Source: Lonicera japonica (lineage: Eukaryota; Streptophyta; Magnoliopsida; Dipsacales; Caprifoliaceae). From it: a DNA stretch of 64,000 bases. The position numbers and the translations under genes are program-made. This document shows, in pieces, positions 27,331 through 40,134 of this stretch. The stretch is from assembly GCA_021464415.1 (NCBI GenBank), contig CM038463.1, positions 4,774,001 to 4,838,000 of the forward strand, written 5' to 3'. Each line of letters begins with the position of its first letter. Positions within the stretch are counted from its first letter, which is position 1. The notes beneath the pieces were generated by a model. It did no database searches. It saw nothing but the letters and a program-made list of their open reading frames with translations, and had not been told where the DNA came from.

Positions 27331-28810
27331 CTCAGCATGAATTATGAATAAACTTTTAAGAGTTTACTATTAACAAATACATCAGACATATTATTATATC
27401 TTAAAATTATGCCTCCCCGACTTGTAGCATCCAATCCAAAATTTATTATAAATTATAAGTTAATGTATTGCCAAATCATGTTCTTGATTTGTGTCATTCA
27501 AAAATTATTATAAATTGTGTTAGGAACTCTTGCATCAATGGTATGAGCTTAGTATTTTTTTTTCTTTATACATGTGAATGTTGAATTTAGTTTCATTATT
27601 ATGGAGTGAACATTCCACATACATATCAAAAGAATTTCATAGTAAATGTACTCTCGTGGTTTTATTATAGTTCCATGAGAGTCATATTTGCTGATGGGGG
27701 ATTTGTCACATTGGTTCTTTGTTTTAAAACTCTGAGGTTTTAACCCATAAGGTTGATCCAGTAATTTATGCGCTGTTGAATTCTTATGAGAGACAATTAT
27801 CTAGGTGTATTGTCAGAAATCTGAAAATTGAACGAACAAACCGATCCTTTGCGATCTAAAAATTTTCAAACCCAAAAAAAAAACATATCGGATCGGGTTT
27901 CAGGTCACCCGAAATAGACCAAATTCACCGAATCTCTTTAAAAATAAAATTGCTAAAAGTCAAAAACCTTAAAAGTTTCATCTCAGTCTCTTACTCTCAA
28001 TTTTCTACGTCGTTCCTCAGGACCTCAGTGTCTCTCTCTCTATCACACTATCTTTTTCTCTCATGCTCAAACTCACGACGCCGTCAGCACATCAGACTCT
28101 TTTTCTCACAGTCTCGCTGCTTCGCCTTGGCCCAGTTAAGGACTCATCTGGACTCTCTCTCTATTTCACAGACTCACTACTCATCAACAGCACATCACCT
28201 TGCTCATGCATTTGGCTCCTTATGTGAGGTTTAGTCTTATTATTTACTTTTGTTCTAAAATAGTCATATAAGACATGTATCTAATAGGTATAGATAAAGA
28301 TTAATGGGTTTCCAAATTTAATATAATTCTAGTGTTTTAGAGTCTTCTTTAGAGGGTTGTTGGTCGGTCATTTTTAAATATTTCCTTCAATTTGTAAATG
28401 TCAATAATAAGTCATTAAAAGGATACAACTGATAGTAAAGTCTAAGCACTAGTCATAATTAGTTGCACCCTATTCCATCATATAGTGATTGAAGTTTGTT
28501 TTTAGAAGTTATATTCTATCTTTTTTGTCATATTGTAGCATATACCCATTTTGATTGCACACAATTTCACCCAACCCTTGTAAAGGTGTTAATTCTCTCT
28601 GTTTCAATCTTGGAATATCTTTTTGTTGTTGATGTCATTACTTTTGTTCTTATAGATTTTGCTTTTTTTGTAGTAGTAGTAGTCTCTTATATTATGTTAT
28701 AGTTCCAATTCAATTCAATTAATAGAGATGGTTGTGATTACCTCAATGAAATTTAAGCTAGTTTAGAATTTGAATCAATTTCTCGTCAATTGAAATTGAA
28801 ATTGAAATTC
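27331..28810. other. Intergenic DNA, no gene supported
   Basis: AT-rich. A 94-codon Ser/Leu-rich open frame at 27950-28234 reflects CT-rich sequence and has no recognisable domain. Confidence 0.5.
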
Positions 28811-28814
28811 TCTT

Positions 28815-29922
28815 TTCATGCATAATGACGGTGGAAGATTATATGGAACCGTTATCACGTGCCAACATCTATAACTAGCGAACTGAATACCACGCGGATT
28901 AAACCCATCAGTTGCTATTGTAAGCCAAATATTACGTTATTCTTTAACAAAATCTAGCCATTTTTCCTTTACTATTCTCCACTAAGATGACTCAGATAGA
29001 TGTCTTTGATAATCCCATGAGCTAGAAGCTCTCCCGTGCCATCCATTCTATAGAGTATAACCTCACTAGTCTTGGAATTAGCGGAAAATGTCTCAATACT
29101 TTCAAAGGTTCTTTACGAGTTCTCCCTCATTTCTTATTGGATATGGCATATCACATTTCTCCGCATTGAGGACATTCTTCCTTTTCTTCATTCTCTTTCC
29201 TATATAAAACACAATTGTTGACACAAGCATGGATGAAAGTGGCCTTCATTCCTAACTCTTTCATCATAATCTTCATGCTTGGATATTTGTCTAGCAAATT
29301 ATTTCTTTTCAGGAGCCACTTTTTCAAGATGTACAAAAGTGTCGTCACGCTATTGCTTGACCAAATAAATTATTTCTTTAGGTTGTGTAACTCCACAATT
29401 GTAGAAAGAGATATGTCTGGACCCTCACACGAAGGGTACAACTTTTTTATCGCTAATCTCTTGTATTTATTGTACTTTGCATTTGGAACATCACGTTCTT
29501 CAGAAGCTCCCGTTTCACTAACCTCGCCATTAATATTATATTCATCTTGCACTCCATAACATGCATCAACAAGGTTCCCCATCTCTGCCCCCACATTCCC
29601 TACGTCTTCTTCGCAGATGGTACCTTCAATTTCAACATATTCTACTAATGGGTGTTGAGCCATCAAAGTCGATAAGGGCCTTTCACCATGTAAAAGTCAC
29701 TTAGTGTATGTCTTATTTATATCATTAATAAACAAATGGTTTCGGATTTCTATAGTAGAAAAATGCAACTTATTTCGACACTTCACACATGGGCAAAATC
29801 GTTGACAAATTTTTAACATCATTTGTGACCGCAAAATTTATAAAATCTTCAACTTCATGTTTATACATTTCACTTATCCTATTCCTTTTGTTCATCCACT
29901 ATTTGTTAGTTACTTTAGACAT
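28815..29922 (-). pseudogene. Degenerate CACTA (En/Spm) TNP2-type transposase
   Basis: Read on the minus strand from an ATG at 29922. First comes a transposase-associated-domain-like N-terminus (WMNKRNRISEMYKHEVEDF, with later CPMC-like residues). The region holding YPSCEG and VELHNLKK follows, then a cysteine motif CVNNCVLYRKENEEKEECPQC (about 29150-29230). TNP2-like stretches follow: TDGFNP near 28890 and VPYNLPPSLCMK near 28830. Several stops and frameshifts interrupt it, and it ends abruptly near 28815, so the catalytic C-terminal half is missing. It is clearly inactive. Confidence 0.7.
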
Positions 29923-31489
29923 TCTGCAATATCAAACAAGACATTTAATAACAATGAAGGTTGTATGTTTTCTCTTTTCCTTTTTTAAAGGGAGTGTGCA
30001 TGAATAAAGTCACATAAAATACTTATGCGTAGTATACTTAAGTAATTAATGGGTGTGTGCAATCCAAGTAATTTCACCATGGCAATAAAAATCTCATAAA
30101 TTTTTATTGATTTGAAAAACTTTAAAGTTTTGCAAAGTTTTTGCACAAAACAAATCGACAACTTACTAATCAAATCAGGAATATAGCAAATCTTATACCT
30201 GAAACACAAATGAACAAATCCTGCAAAAATTCAACAGGAAGAGTCTTTAAAAAACAGCTTATATACAACAAATTTTTCTCACAAAAAACAGCTTTTTAAA
30301 TAGCAAAAACAGTTTATTTGGATTATTTCGCAGCAACAAATTCGCAGCCAAATCAACAGCAATAACAGTAATAAAAACAGCTTTATATGGACTGTTTTCA
30401 CAGTACTAATAAGCAGCAAAACAACACTTAATACGCAGCAATAAAAATAGTTTCGCAGCAATAGGTTTATCAGCAAATTCAAAGGCCAAAAAATGATAGA
30501 TCTTAACAATAAAAATAACCAAGAACATGTTGATATAGACAGCAGCAGAATCAATAGCAACAACATATTTTCGCAGCAGTAATAAACAAAAAAAATAGTC
30601 CTTAACAAAGGAATTTCTGCACAACAATAATACAAATTTTAAACCAAATTCTTGTAGCAATAGAAAAGTGAATTTCCACAGCAATTAATAACCAAACAGA
30701 ATCAAATTTCATAACAACAAAGTAACAAATTTACTATAGCAGATTATAATAAAAATTTATCTTAAAAACCTGATTTATAACATATTCTATGGCAAAAATA
30801 AAAGAGCTTCAGTGGCAGATTTTTAATAGTAGTATAAACAATCCAAACAATATTTGGTTAGAACCATATCAGACTCTAATTACTCACTTAAGCTAATGTT
30901 AGTTATTTAGCTTGGTGATAGATATGTGAACGATGTTTGTAAGCTGTAAGATGAAGAATGGACTCCACAATCATGCAAAATAAGCAGGTGATAAATCATT
31001 GTGCATTGATCCTCAGAGAGTTAAAGTACTACATACATCAGATTAAACAAAAATAATTTCACTTATGCTTAAAGATCTAACCACCGACGAGCAGTGGCTG
31101 CGACAAGCATCGGCAGCAGGCTGACTTCTGCAAGTGAGACCCTATTTCAGCGAGTGAGCGAGAGAGTTCTGAGTGGAGGGGAATGGAAATTTGGGCAAAG
31201 TACGTTTTTCCTTTTTTGAGTATTCAATCTATTAAAAATGTTTTTAATAAAAAGATATTTTAATTTATTAGTTTTTTATAATAAAAATTTATGAGCAATG
31301 TGTAAAGACCGTTACTACTTAATTTTATATCCGTTACAGAATTAAAATTATATTCGGACATAAATAATTAAACATAGTAATTTTATTTTTTTTTTGTAAC
31401 GGACTTTGCACATTACAGGCTAATAACGGACATAAACCATTACAGATGAAAAAAAGTGACCGTTACTAATTCCCTGATTTGGTGTAGTG
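29923..31489 (-). mobile_element. 5' noncoding part and terminus of the CACTA element
   Basis: The + strand ends ...TTTGGTGTAGTG at 31489, so the element begins on the minus strand with CACTACACCAAATCAGGG, a typical CACTA terminus. Subterminal copies of CCGTTAC/GTAACGG lie at about 31309, 31331, 31391, 31425 and 31459. The transposase start at 29922 lies downstream in the right orientation. The opposite terminus was not found, so the element is 3' truncated. Long frames at 30279-30684 come from low-complexity AGCA/ACA-rich DNA and are not genes. Confidence 0.65.
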
Positions 31490-32999
31490 CTCCAAATTTG
31501 AAATTATTGAATAATTTAGGTCTGTGGGTGTAAGTACGGTCAATGGAAGATGGAATGGACTGAAACAAAATCCTAGGCGGAGATGGTTGAGGTGAAGCAC
31601 TCAAGTCTTAACGACATCATAGCCTCCATTTTCTTCAAAAGTGTAGCAAAATTGAAATATTATGTAAATATACTCTTTTATATATGGTTATTCGGGGCAA
31701 GACGGGGCGATCCGACCAACCTGACCTATAATCCATATATTCGAAGCGGGGCGGTTCGGATTCGGTTAAGCGTAAATTAACTTAGGGGGATTTCGATTAA
31801 AAAAAAACATGGCGGTTTTAGTGCGGTTTCGGTTCAGGACAAAAAATGCCGTTCGGTTTCAAATTTAAGCGAAACCGCCCCATTACCATTCCTATTATTA
31901 TCCTAACCCTTTTCTGAAACTAATAAATTAATGTGTTTTATTTTACTTTCAAAGGCTAAATTTTAACATTGGGTAACCAGTTTAGATATCATTTTAACAT
32001 TTTTACCTCCTGATGCAGCAGCACAAATGTTGAGACACTTTTATCTTTAGTGCTACAAATAGCCTAAGATCACCGTATATTAATACGTTAACATGGGAGT
32101 TAAACATGATTTTTTTACTTGATTGATTAGTGCCTAATTTCCCTCAATGCCCTCTATTTCAAAGGTATTGAGATTATCTTTCCATAATGAATACATTGTT
32201 TTTACAAAATTTTATTAAAAGATCCAATTTAAAAGGATGAGATGATCATCTAAAATTTAAACGGATAATAATGAATATATATATATATATATATATCAAA
32301 TTATTACTACACCCATTTTCTATTTGAAGTTCTTGTTGAAATTTGAAGGACCCGACTATAGACGGTAGATGGTTAGAGGATGACCAATTCAGTATAGATT
32401 ATCTCCATCAAGTTTTAATAAAAATTTCATCCATTTAACCCTTGAAATGAAAGGCATTGAAGAAAATTGAAAAAAAAAGAGTAACGGAGAGAAGCCAACT
32501 CCTAAACTCCTAGCATCGATGCAAGGGTTCTTAACATAACTCGACACTTCTGCACCCGTATAATCCCTATTATGCTCCAACAATAAAGTTCGTGAGCTTA
32601 TTATAAACATTCTTGTTATGAGTTTCTAGTTGCATTAACTTATAAATATAGCTTATTCAAATTGATATGGCGTCACTATATCCCTCTATAGAATTAGATC
32701 CACTCTCGGCATTGCCATTCGAACCTAATATTAAATAGAAGAAAGGAAACAAAGGCAATATTTTCCATTACGACCCTCGAAAACATTTTTAAAAGAAATT
32801 GATTTAAGCTATAAAGGCAGCAAGCAACATTCACTATCTCACCTTGGTCTTTCAGCTACAACATCTAGAACCCTAGACAAAGTTCAATAATGAAACACAA
32901 TATTAAAGATAACACCCAAACGCAATTTTTTCGCTTTTTCTGAATAAGCTAAATCCTTCCATTTGTAGCAATAGTGATAAAAAAAATGGTAAACTATAC
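31490..32999. other. Intergenic DNA
   Basis: About 31685-31905 is G/C-rich with CGGGGCG blocks at the left and AAACCGCCCCATTACCATTCC at the right, resembling a plant MITE terminus with the left end diverged. A (TA)n microsatellite occupies 32275-32297. No gene. Confidence 0.45.
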
Positions 33000-33747
33000 C
33001 TCTTACACAGTCCCAATGACACCTTCTGTCCATGATGTATTCAAAAGCATGCTTAGCAATCAGATAGACACCAAATACTGAGAACCATAATAATGTAAAC
33101 TTATACCACCTAGAAGGACAATCTCTAATAAGTACGAGTAAAAGGAAATATATTAAAGAAAAATGATTAGCCAAAAAAAATCGACGTAAAAGTTTGTGGA
33201 AATAACCACCAGCAAGTGGCCTAGTGGTAGCATACTGGGATCAACGTTGAGTTCGACTCAAAGTTCCCCAAGTCGAATCCTGACAACTGCAAAAACATCT
33301 GGTGGCCAGCGGCTGGCCACTGTTCCTCGAACAGGGATTAGTCGAGGTGCGCGAAAGTTGGCCCGGACACCTTGTGGTACTAAAAAGTATCTAAACAAAA
33401 AAAAAAGTTTATGAAATGATACCCAAGAAAAAATCATACCTTACCAACAATAGTCAGCAGGGTTCCAGTTGGCAGAACACGTTCGATTTTCATGACTCCA
33501 TCCATCTTCAAAACAAAATCATCATTAAAAAAGTTTGACCAAAAAACGCATAGGAGCTCATGCAAGTGTAAAGTTAGTGAACATTAAAAGCTATCACGAG
33601 AATGACATACCTTGAGACCATGGAGATAGTCTACTGTTCCGCGTAAAAAGGACCGACCCAACTCTTCAAACACTTCACTTCCAATTGTTAATGTTAAACC
33701 TCTAGCACCTCGGGCTCCAACCACATGTACATGACTAGTTCCGTCAT
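33000..33747 (-). pseudogene. Fragment of an SP1/MAPL-like E3 ubiquitin ligase gene
   Basis: Three exon-like blocks with splice signals lie on the minus strand. 33747-33611 encodes DDGTSHVHVVGARGARGLTL then VFEELGRSFLRGTVDYLHGLK. 33505-33440 encodes MDGVMKIERVLPTGTLLTIV. 33124-33000 encodes SRWYKFTLLWFSVFGVYLIA, a likely membrane segment. The first two join in phase 0. They resemble the BAM/GIDE domain and second membrane span of plant SP1 and related organelle outer-membrane E3 ligases. The N-terminus, the exon between the second and third blocks, and the RING finger are all missing. A SINE occupies the intron at 33204-33403. It is probably a decayed or transposon-carried fragment rather than a working gene. 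Confidence 0.6.
33204..33403 (+). mobile_element. tRNA-derived SINE with poly(A) tail
   Basis: A box TGGCCTAGTGGTAGC (33217-33231), B box AAGTCGAATCCTGAC (about 33271-33285), a 3' body with GATTAGTCGAGGTGCGCG and GGCCCGGACACC typical of plant SINEs, and a terminal A run (33397-33406). Imperfect target duplications AAAAGTTTGTGGAAAT (33188-33203) and AAAAGTTTATGAAAT (from about 33403) flank it. Confidence 0.8.
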
Positions 33748-33902
33748 CTTGAAAATGGATGAATCAAGTAAAATTGCTAGAGTATTTGAGGATTCATTTA
33801 TAATAACTAAAAATCCTAAACATACCATCCACGTGAGAATAAAAAAAATGATTGGTGGCAATTTGGTTAAGCATGAGTTTCGATTGCTTAGTGGCGAGTG
33901 TT

Positions 33903-34183
33903 CATAGCCGGATTTAAAGTGAGCCACAACAGGCTCTTACCTCAGGCCCCAAAATTTTGAGGGCCTCATAAATTTTTAAAGTTTGGAGTTGATGAAGTAA
34001 AGTGATAAAAAAATCATATATGTTATCAATGATCAAAAAATAAGTAGGGATTATTTATGTAGATTAATTTTATTTATTTTCTTTGAATTTGGATGCTTAG
34101 AAAAAAAGATCTAAAAATTTGAGGACGGAAGGCCTCATTGATAAATTTCACTTCAAGCCCCCGAATTCTCAGGTCTGGCCCTG
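33903..34183. mobile_element. hAT-type MITE with perfect 8-bp target duplication
   Basis: The left end CATAGCCGGATTTAAAG and the reverse-complemented right end CAGGGCCAGACCTGAGA form a hAT-like TIR (CA..GCC.GA). CGAGTGTT occurs directly on both sides (33895-33902 and 34184-34191). The 281-bp body is noncoding. Confidence 0.8.
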
Positions 34184-34790
34184 CGAGTGTTTGAATCATA
34201 TTGCAAGTAAATTTTATATGAAAAAAAGATGGCAATGGTAAAATTGGCATTTTAAAAATATGGAACAGCTTCACTTGACAGGTAAAAGTGGATGCAATTT
34301 TTGGCAAATTAATTGGATATACAAAGTGGTGGGAATTAACAAATTTGACCTTGAAGTTTGGGGTCCATGATTAAGCTAAAATATTGCATTTTTATACATA
34401 TTTAGATGGCTTAATATGCATGAATTTGATTTTAATTATTCTAAATTGTTAAGATTTAAGTTTTAATAATGAAATATGATAATATATTTGTTTCTAGTGT
34501 ATTTTACCCTTTTTGTAGGTTAAAAATGAACAAGAACAAATCCAGAAGCAAATTTCTCCTAAAATTAGTTATTGCCAGTCAAATTCGGAGCTAAATTGAG
34601 TTCAAGAAGTAAACCGAAAACAAATTCCAAGCTTAAGCATGAAAGGAGTTGATGGAAGAGACTAAGAGAAGCCAATAAAGTAGTCCCAAGCAAAGAATAG
34701 TCATTTGAATCAAACCAAGAAATTTGCAAATGAATAAGAGATTCACCGCACGCAATGCTGATGTTCCATCCAATTCTGGGATTTATCCAT
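34184..34790. other. Noncoding DNA before the diverged LTR
   Basis: AT-rich, no gene. It may include the left part of the LTR described next. Confidence 0.4.
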
Positions 34791-35260
34791 GCAGAATTTG
34801 AAGAAAACTTCAAAAAATATAAATTGTAGAGCTCTGAGTTAGCTATGCATGGGCAAAAACCTTACATTAATCGGAGTTCGGAGTGCAAAGTTATGGCCAA
34901 AATACGAACAGTACGCTGGAAGAGCAGATTTCTGTGCGAATGAAAAAGATGATTGAAGGTGCAAGAAATTATTGAATGCGATCTTAGCCTAGACGGTGAG
35001 CGTGATAAGTTATATTCTTATGGTCTCAAGTTCAAATCTCATGCGTCTGAATTTATTTTTGATAAATTTTCAAGCCCCAAATTAGGCCAAGCCCATGACC
35101 CATTAGCACACCTAATTAAATTAGGTCTTATCATATATAAATAAGAGACATCATCATCAATTCAAGGCAGCAATAGCAGTAGCCAAAGGCAGTCGTGCCT
35201 CTCTCTCTATATCTCTCTCTCCGTTCTTCTTTCTTTATTTCTTTCTTTTTTGTTTTAAAA
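34790..35260 (+). repeat. Diverged LTR segment related to the LTR at 41476-42895
   Basis: 34794-34920 matches the reverse complement of about 42594-42718, sharing blocks such as CAGAATTTGAAGAAAACT, GAGTTAGCTA and AAGTTATGGCCAAAATA. A TATA-like box (TATATAAATA, about 35133-35142) follows, as in the other copy. Boundaries were not resolved. A possible tRNA-like insert with A box (TTAGCCTAGACGGTGAGCG) and B box (CAAGTTCAAATCTC) lies at about 34980-35045. Confidence 0.5.
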
Positions 35261-36958
35261 ATTAAGGATTTGTTTGTATTGCTTCCGTTATTTTCTTTTG
35301 TGTTAATACGGAGCTAGAGACGAAGGGTTTGAGTATATCATTGAAGATTAATTTCAGACTTGATCATTATTTACGCGTTGGATTATTACTTCAATTCTAG
35401 GTTTAATTTTAATTAATGCTTTGTTAATTATTAGTATAAATTTTGCATGTTTATGATTTTATTTAGATTTCAAATTTTAAACTTATATACGCTGTTTTTT
35501 ATTTAATTATTTTACTGTTCATGAATTTATTAAATATGTTTGGCTAGTTCTTTAGTCAGGGGTCCGCAAGGAACGGGTATGCCGACGCGATAATTTTTCG
35601 GGCCCAAATTGAATTTTAATTAATTTTTTATAGGTTAATAGTTCATTAAAAATTTGACTTTTATTAAATTATTATCCTAGTATGCTAATCACATATTTTT
35701 ATAATAAATTTAATAAAAAAAATTTGACAAAAGAACCAAACTAGTTTGAATTGTTGTTTTTGCGTTAAACCCTAACCAGTCGAGTTAGAAAGCGGTCTAT
35801 ACTCTCTAAATTAATTGGTTATGTATCCTCTTTGATTTTAAATTTAAGTGCACTATTTTTGGTATTTATTTTAAACCTTACTTTTTGATACCGAAATTGC
35901 CAATTTTGTTTTTCCACTACTTGTTTTAGTTCAAATTTGATTTTAATCACGTTTTAACCTATTTGAATTAAATTGTGGTAATTACTCAACTTTTCAAAAT
36001 TCATTTTTAATAAAAGGTTTTGTAATGTCAAGCACTACTTCACTTTAATAAATAAATATTTTCTGTAAAATTAAATAATGCAAATTAATTCCATAATTAA
36101 TATTGGTAACTATAGTTCATGTCACGTATGAATTATTGCGAAAAATACAAGTTTATGATATCAATTAGCTTCTGGATAGTAGGCTAATTTTAAAGGAAAA
36201 TTAATTCGAAAAGGATTCCCGGTCCACCGAATTGCCCGTTGTGTTACCCAGAACTTATAAATACCCCTAACGCTTTTTATTCTTAATTTTAGTTAAATTT
36301 TTTCACGCGTTTAATTAATTTAGCAGGCTGTTTTTAGTGTTTATTTTATTTAGCTTTATTTTATTTTCTTGTTATGTTTGTTTAGTTTCTTTTAGCATAG
36401 TAATGTTTCGCTACCTTTAGGTTTAGTTTTATTTGCATGTTTTATTTAGTTATATTGCCGTTAGTTAGTTTAGTTATTGATTCTCATTCCACTATCTCCA
36501 TATTTCATCTTTTCTGTATTTCTCTCATCTTCCTCTTGAAAGAGACTTTCCCAACTCAAAGAACTACTCTCATCCTCAGGGTTTGACCTCGAATTTACCA
36601 AGTATTTATTACTTGACCGACCACCTGCAATTGGGTGTAATAACTCACGTTGTTTTCGCTGAGTCAGTCCATTGCAACATTAAGAGCTTAAGAAGCTCTT
36701 CACGAGGCAATTGTCTGCGAACATACATGTGGTGTGGTGCTTGTTTTGAATCTACTTTGATAAACAAAGCATCTTCAAAAACCAATTCTTAGATGATTCT
36801 TTAGACTTTGCCTATCAAGCTAAATACTACTCTGGGCATAAATAATCTCTTTATTTATATCAGTACTTTCTTACTGAAGTTTCTATATAAATAAGTTATT
36901 GGTGAAGATCTTAAATTCTTCATTTCAATTCATAAACAGCAGCATTTAATGTAGAGAA
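35261..36958. other. Retroelement-like noncoding DNA
   Basis: AT-rich, no coding frame above noise and no domain recognised. Probably decayed retroelement internal sequence. Confidence 0.35.
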
Positions 36959-37315
36959 TGGCGCCTATTTTTGAAAAACATGCGCTTGTTGCTATGTCGG
37001 TTTAAAAGTTTATAAGGGTTTCTAGAGTGTTTTGTAGCCATTATTAAACAAAAAGCCATCAGTATTAAGAGCTCATTCTCCTCAATATTTTTCTCTCTAA
37101 AAATCCTGAAAAATCTAAAATTCAACCTTAAGAAAACTTGTTTTATGCGTCGAGAGGATTGAGATGACGTAGCGATTTCAAAGTTTCATCGGACGGGGCT
37201 TCGATGATCTTCTTTCTTCCTTTCTTTCAGCTTGAATCTTTGAGGTAGGGATTAAAATGGTTTCAAAACCAAAGTAGAATTTTTATTTGTTGGAAATCTT
37301 TGTGTTTAAACCCTA
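36959..37315 (+). repeat. LTR-like direct repeat, copy 1
   Basis: Starts TGGCGCCTATTTTTGAAAAA. About 360 bp match 39761-40134 in the same orientation, including TTTCATCGGACGGGGCT and AAAATGGTTTCAAAACCAAA. Probably the remains of paired LTRs about 2.8 kb apart. Confidence 0.6.
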
Positions 37316-37854
37316 TTGAAACCCTAATTTTTGACCAAAAAAATTAAATTTTGGAATATAAAATTGAAACCATACCTTAAATTACAACCTCAAATTTGTA
37401 TAAAACAGCAAACTTGAGAGCTGTTGAGATCTTGAAAGTAATTTGAGAGAAACTTCAGAGGAACTTGAGGTTTTGAGGAGAGGAGCTGCGAGGTGGAGAA
37501 GAAGAGCTGTGGAGAAGAGCTCGGCGAGGTGGAAATCGAAAAATAGTTTAACTTTGGGCATGAAATTAGAAAGGGGGAGTGTGTTAAAATTGGAAAGGGG
37601 AGAATGAAAATTAAGGGAGGGATATCCAGAATTCTATTCCGCTTATATTTCGTGCCTCAATTTTATCACTTATCTTAGTTTATAACCGATACATCCGTTC
37701 CTCTAAAATTGTCACGGTCATAAACCATGACAAGTATACATATTAAATGTTATATATTAAAAAATAGTGCCATTATTAATTTGTCTCGGGCTAAAACTGA
37801 TACAACCTTTTGTCACGGTTTAAAATTATGACAAAGGCTCCGCACGGTTTAGTG
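37316..37854 (-). mobile_element. Candidate CACTA terminus
   Basis: The + strand ends ...CGCACGGTTTAGTG at 37854, so read on the minus strand it begins CACTAAACCGTGCGG. Repeated TGTCACGGTT/CCGTGACA subterminal blocks lie at about 37710, 37810 and 37835. Only this end was found. The left limit is taken as the point where homology with the LTR-like repeat stops. Confidence 0.45.
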
Positions 37855-39430
37855 ACATTTTGCCCAATTTGGATAAATTGTTGTTTTGATAAATAGTTTC
37901 GTATAATATATCCTTAGTAAAAATTGGTCTTATAGAGAGTCTAAGAAAATTAAATTGGTCACTTAATTAAGGTTGAGAACTTTCATAATAATAGGAAGTT
38001 ATTTTGCATTGTAGTATAAAACTATTATGGTTTTCCTTTGTCAAATAAGTGGCATCATTGGTTAAACATGTGGGTGTTCAATGTCATGATTTGGGAATAT
38101 GGTTTCGAGTGTCGTAGAGACTTAGAAATTGTCCGACTCGTGTTCATTCACATTAAATATTGTGATGTTGTGAGATTCATAAGATCTTCAAGAATTTGGA
38201 AATATATTTGAATCAAATGGACATACCATTATAATTTCTTTGAATTCAAAATTGTGATTCTTTATACTTACTTGAAATTATATGATTTGAGTTTTGTCTT
38301 CATAAGATATATTTTGTCAGTGTAAATTAATCATGTTATTATCTGTGTATACATGGTGATCAATTGAATAGTTGTGATTCGTGGACATATCATATCTTTA
38401 AAAGAATTTTGGGATATATTATCTCCTCTTAAATCGTTATAAGACTTCTATTTAAGAAGGAAATTTAATTTAAAGGTTTACAAGTATGGATTACTTATGG
38501 ATTATAAATTGGAATCATAAAGGAAGATGAATTAGTTAGTGTTGTGGATTGAATCTTAATTACTTTTGATTATGGGAACTGATATAAAGTATACTATAAG
38601 TTTCATGTATTGTGGATGTGGATATGATTTCTTAGTAAGGATTTTGGATTTATGTTTACGAGGAATCTTTTGAACCGTTGAAAGGGGTTATTCATGTGGT
38701 ACTTCTAACTGTAAGAATTCCTTGTATTACGTGGGAAATAATATAGTTTCCATTAGGCATATTGGAGATATAAATCGATAGTGATGAGATAATCTAAACC
38801 CTTTTATGGTATTTTATGAAAGCAGTTTATTTCACCTTAACTGAGGATCAGAATGTATTGGATAGTTGATACTTAACGTGATTATAGTATGATCTTCTAT
38901 TTAGAAGTGGGTGCTTTATTAATAAGTCTCATTCAGACATTATAATCAATAAAGGTTATTGGAATACTTTTTACCATTGAGTCTAATTGCAATTTATGTT
39001 TCACTTCTTAATTTTTGAGGAAAGTTTGTAAAAAGTTTTGGAAAATCATTTAAGATGATTTGAGCATGTATATCGAATACTCGAAGATATGTTAAGGACT
39101 TGTATTTTAGGGTTTTGGAAAAAATTTGGTGGAACATTTAACTTTAGTAAGATTTGTGTAAAATTATAGTCTTCAGGCTAGTATAGGCTTGGTGCATTTT
39201 ATGGTCGTCCCTATAGATCCTCAACTGATTAGTATGAAACTCGTCCGAATTTGGTCCTAAAGCACTAAAATCTAATACTTAGAAATGGAGTCGTATTATT
39301 CTTTAAGCTTTGTGGATATATTACGAAATCGAGGAAGAAGTATAGAAATTAAAGACGGACCGATCGGGATTTACGACAAGTGTCTCTAGTTATTCACCTT
39401 CGGAACACCATCGAAAATTTCGAGGATGAA
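37855..39430. other. Decayed internal region between LTR-like repeats
   Basis: No open frame of significance. About 39412-39437 carries AATTTCGAGGATGAAATTTT, which resembles the sequence just before the polypurine tract of Del/Tekay-type Ty3/gypsy elements. A purine run (AGTGAGAGAGA) follows at about 39440-39450. Confidence 0.4.
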
Positions 39431-39450
39431 ATTTTGTTTAGTGAGAGAGA

Positions 39451-40134
39451 TTATAACCACTGGTGTTTATATTAATGTAATTAAGTTTTCTTTGGCTTGC
39501 TTGGGTTGGAAAATTGTTGTAAATGGTGACTATGTAAGAAAAATTTTTAAGATTCCCGCGTAGAAATTGATATCGTCGACCAAACTTACAAAATTCACCA
39601 AATATTCATTTAACTCATTTTTTAAGTGAATCCAAAGCCATATATTAGATATTGAGCCATATTTTAAGATAAATTTTATATACACAACAAGCGCCTATTT
39701 TAGAAAAAACAAGCACCATCCCCAGGACAATTTTCTCTCGTAATTAAATAGCAACCTGTTTTGTGGCGCCTCTTTTTCAAAAACAACCGCTTGTTGCTAT
39801 ATCGGTTTAAAAGTTTACAAGGGTTTTTGGAGTGTTCTTTAGCCATTTTTCAACAAAAATCCATCAATTTTGAGAGCTCGTTCTCTTCCATCTTTTTCTA
39901 TTTATAAATCCAGTAAAATCCAAAATTCGGACTTCAATTCAGCTTTAAGGAAACTCGTTCTACGCATCAAGAGGATCGAGATGATGTAGAGATTTTAAAG
40001 TTTCATCGGACGGGGCTCTAATAATCCTCTTTTTTCCTTTCTTTCGGCTTGAATATTCTTGGTAGGGGTTAAAATGGTTTCAAAACCAAACTATAATTTC
40101 TATTTGTTGGAAATTTTTGTGTTTAAACCCTATT
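39451..40134 (+). repeat. LTR-like direct repeat, copy 2 (with 5' extension)
   Basis: From 39761 it matches 36959-37315. The preceding 39451-39760 follows the putative polypurine tract and would be the 5' part of this 3' LTR. The usual TG start is eroded. Confidence 0.5.

Noticed and set aside
30279..30684. Two overlapping Leu/Cys/Tyr-rich minus-strand frames
   Set aside because: Low-complexity AGCA/ACA-rich DNA inside the CACTA element.
38050..38130. Possible SINE (TGGCATCATTGGTTAAACA and TGGTTTCGAGTGTC)
   Set aside because: A/B-box resemblance is weak and no tail or target duplication was found.
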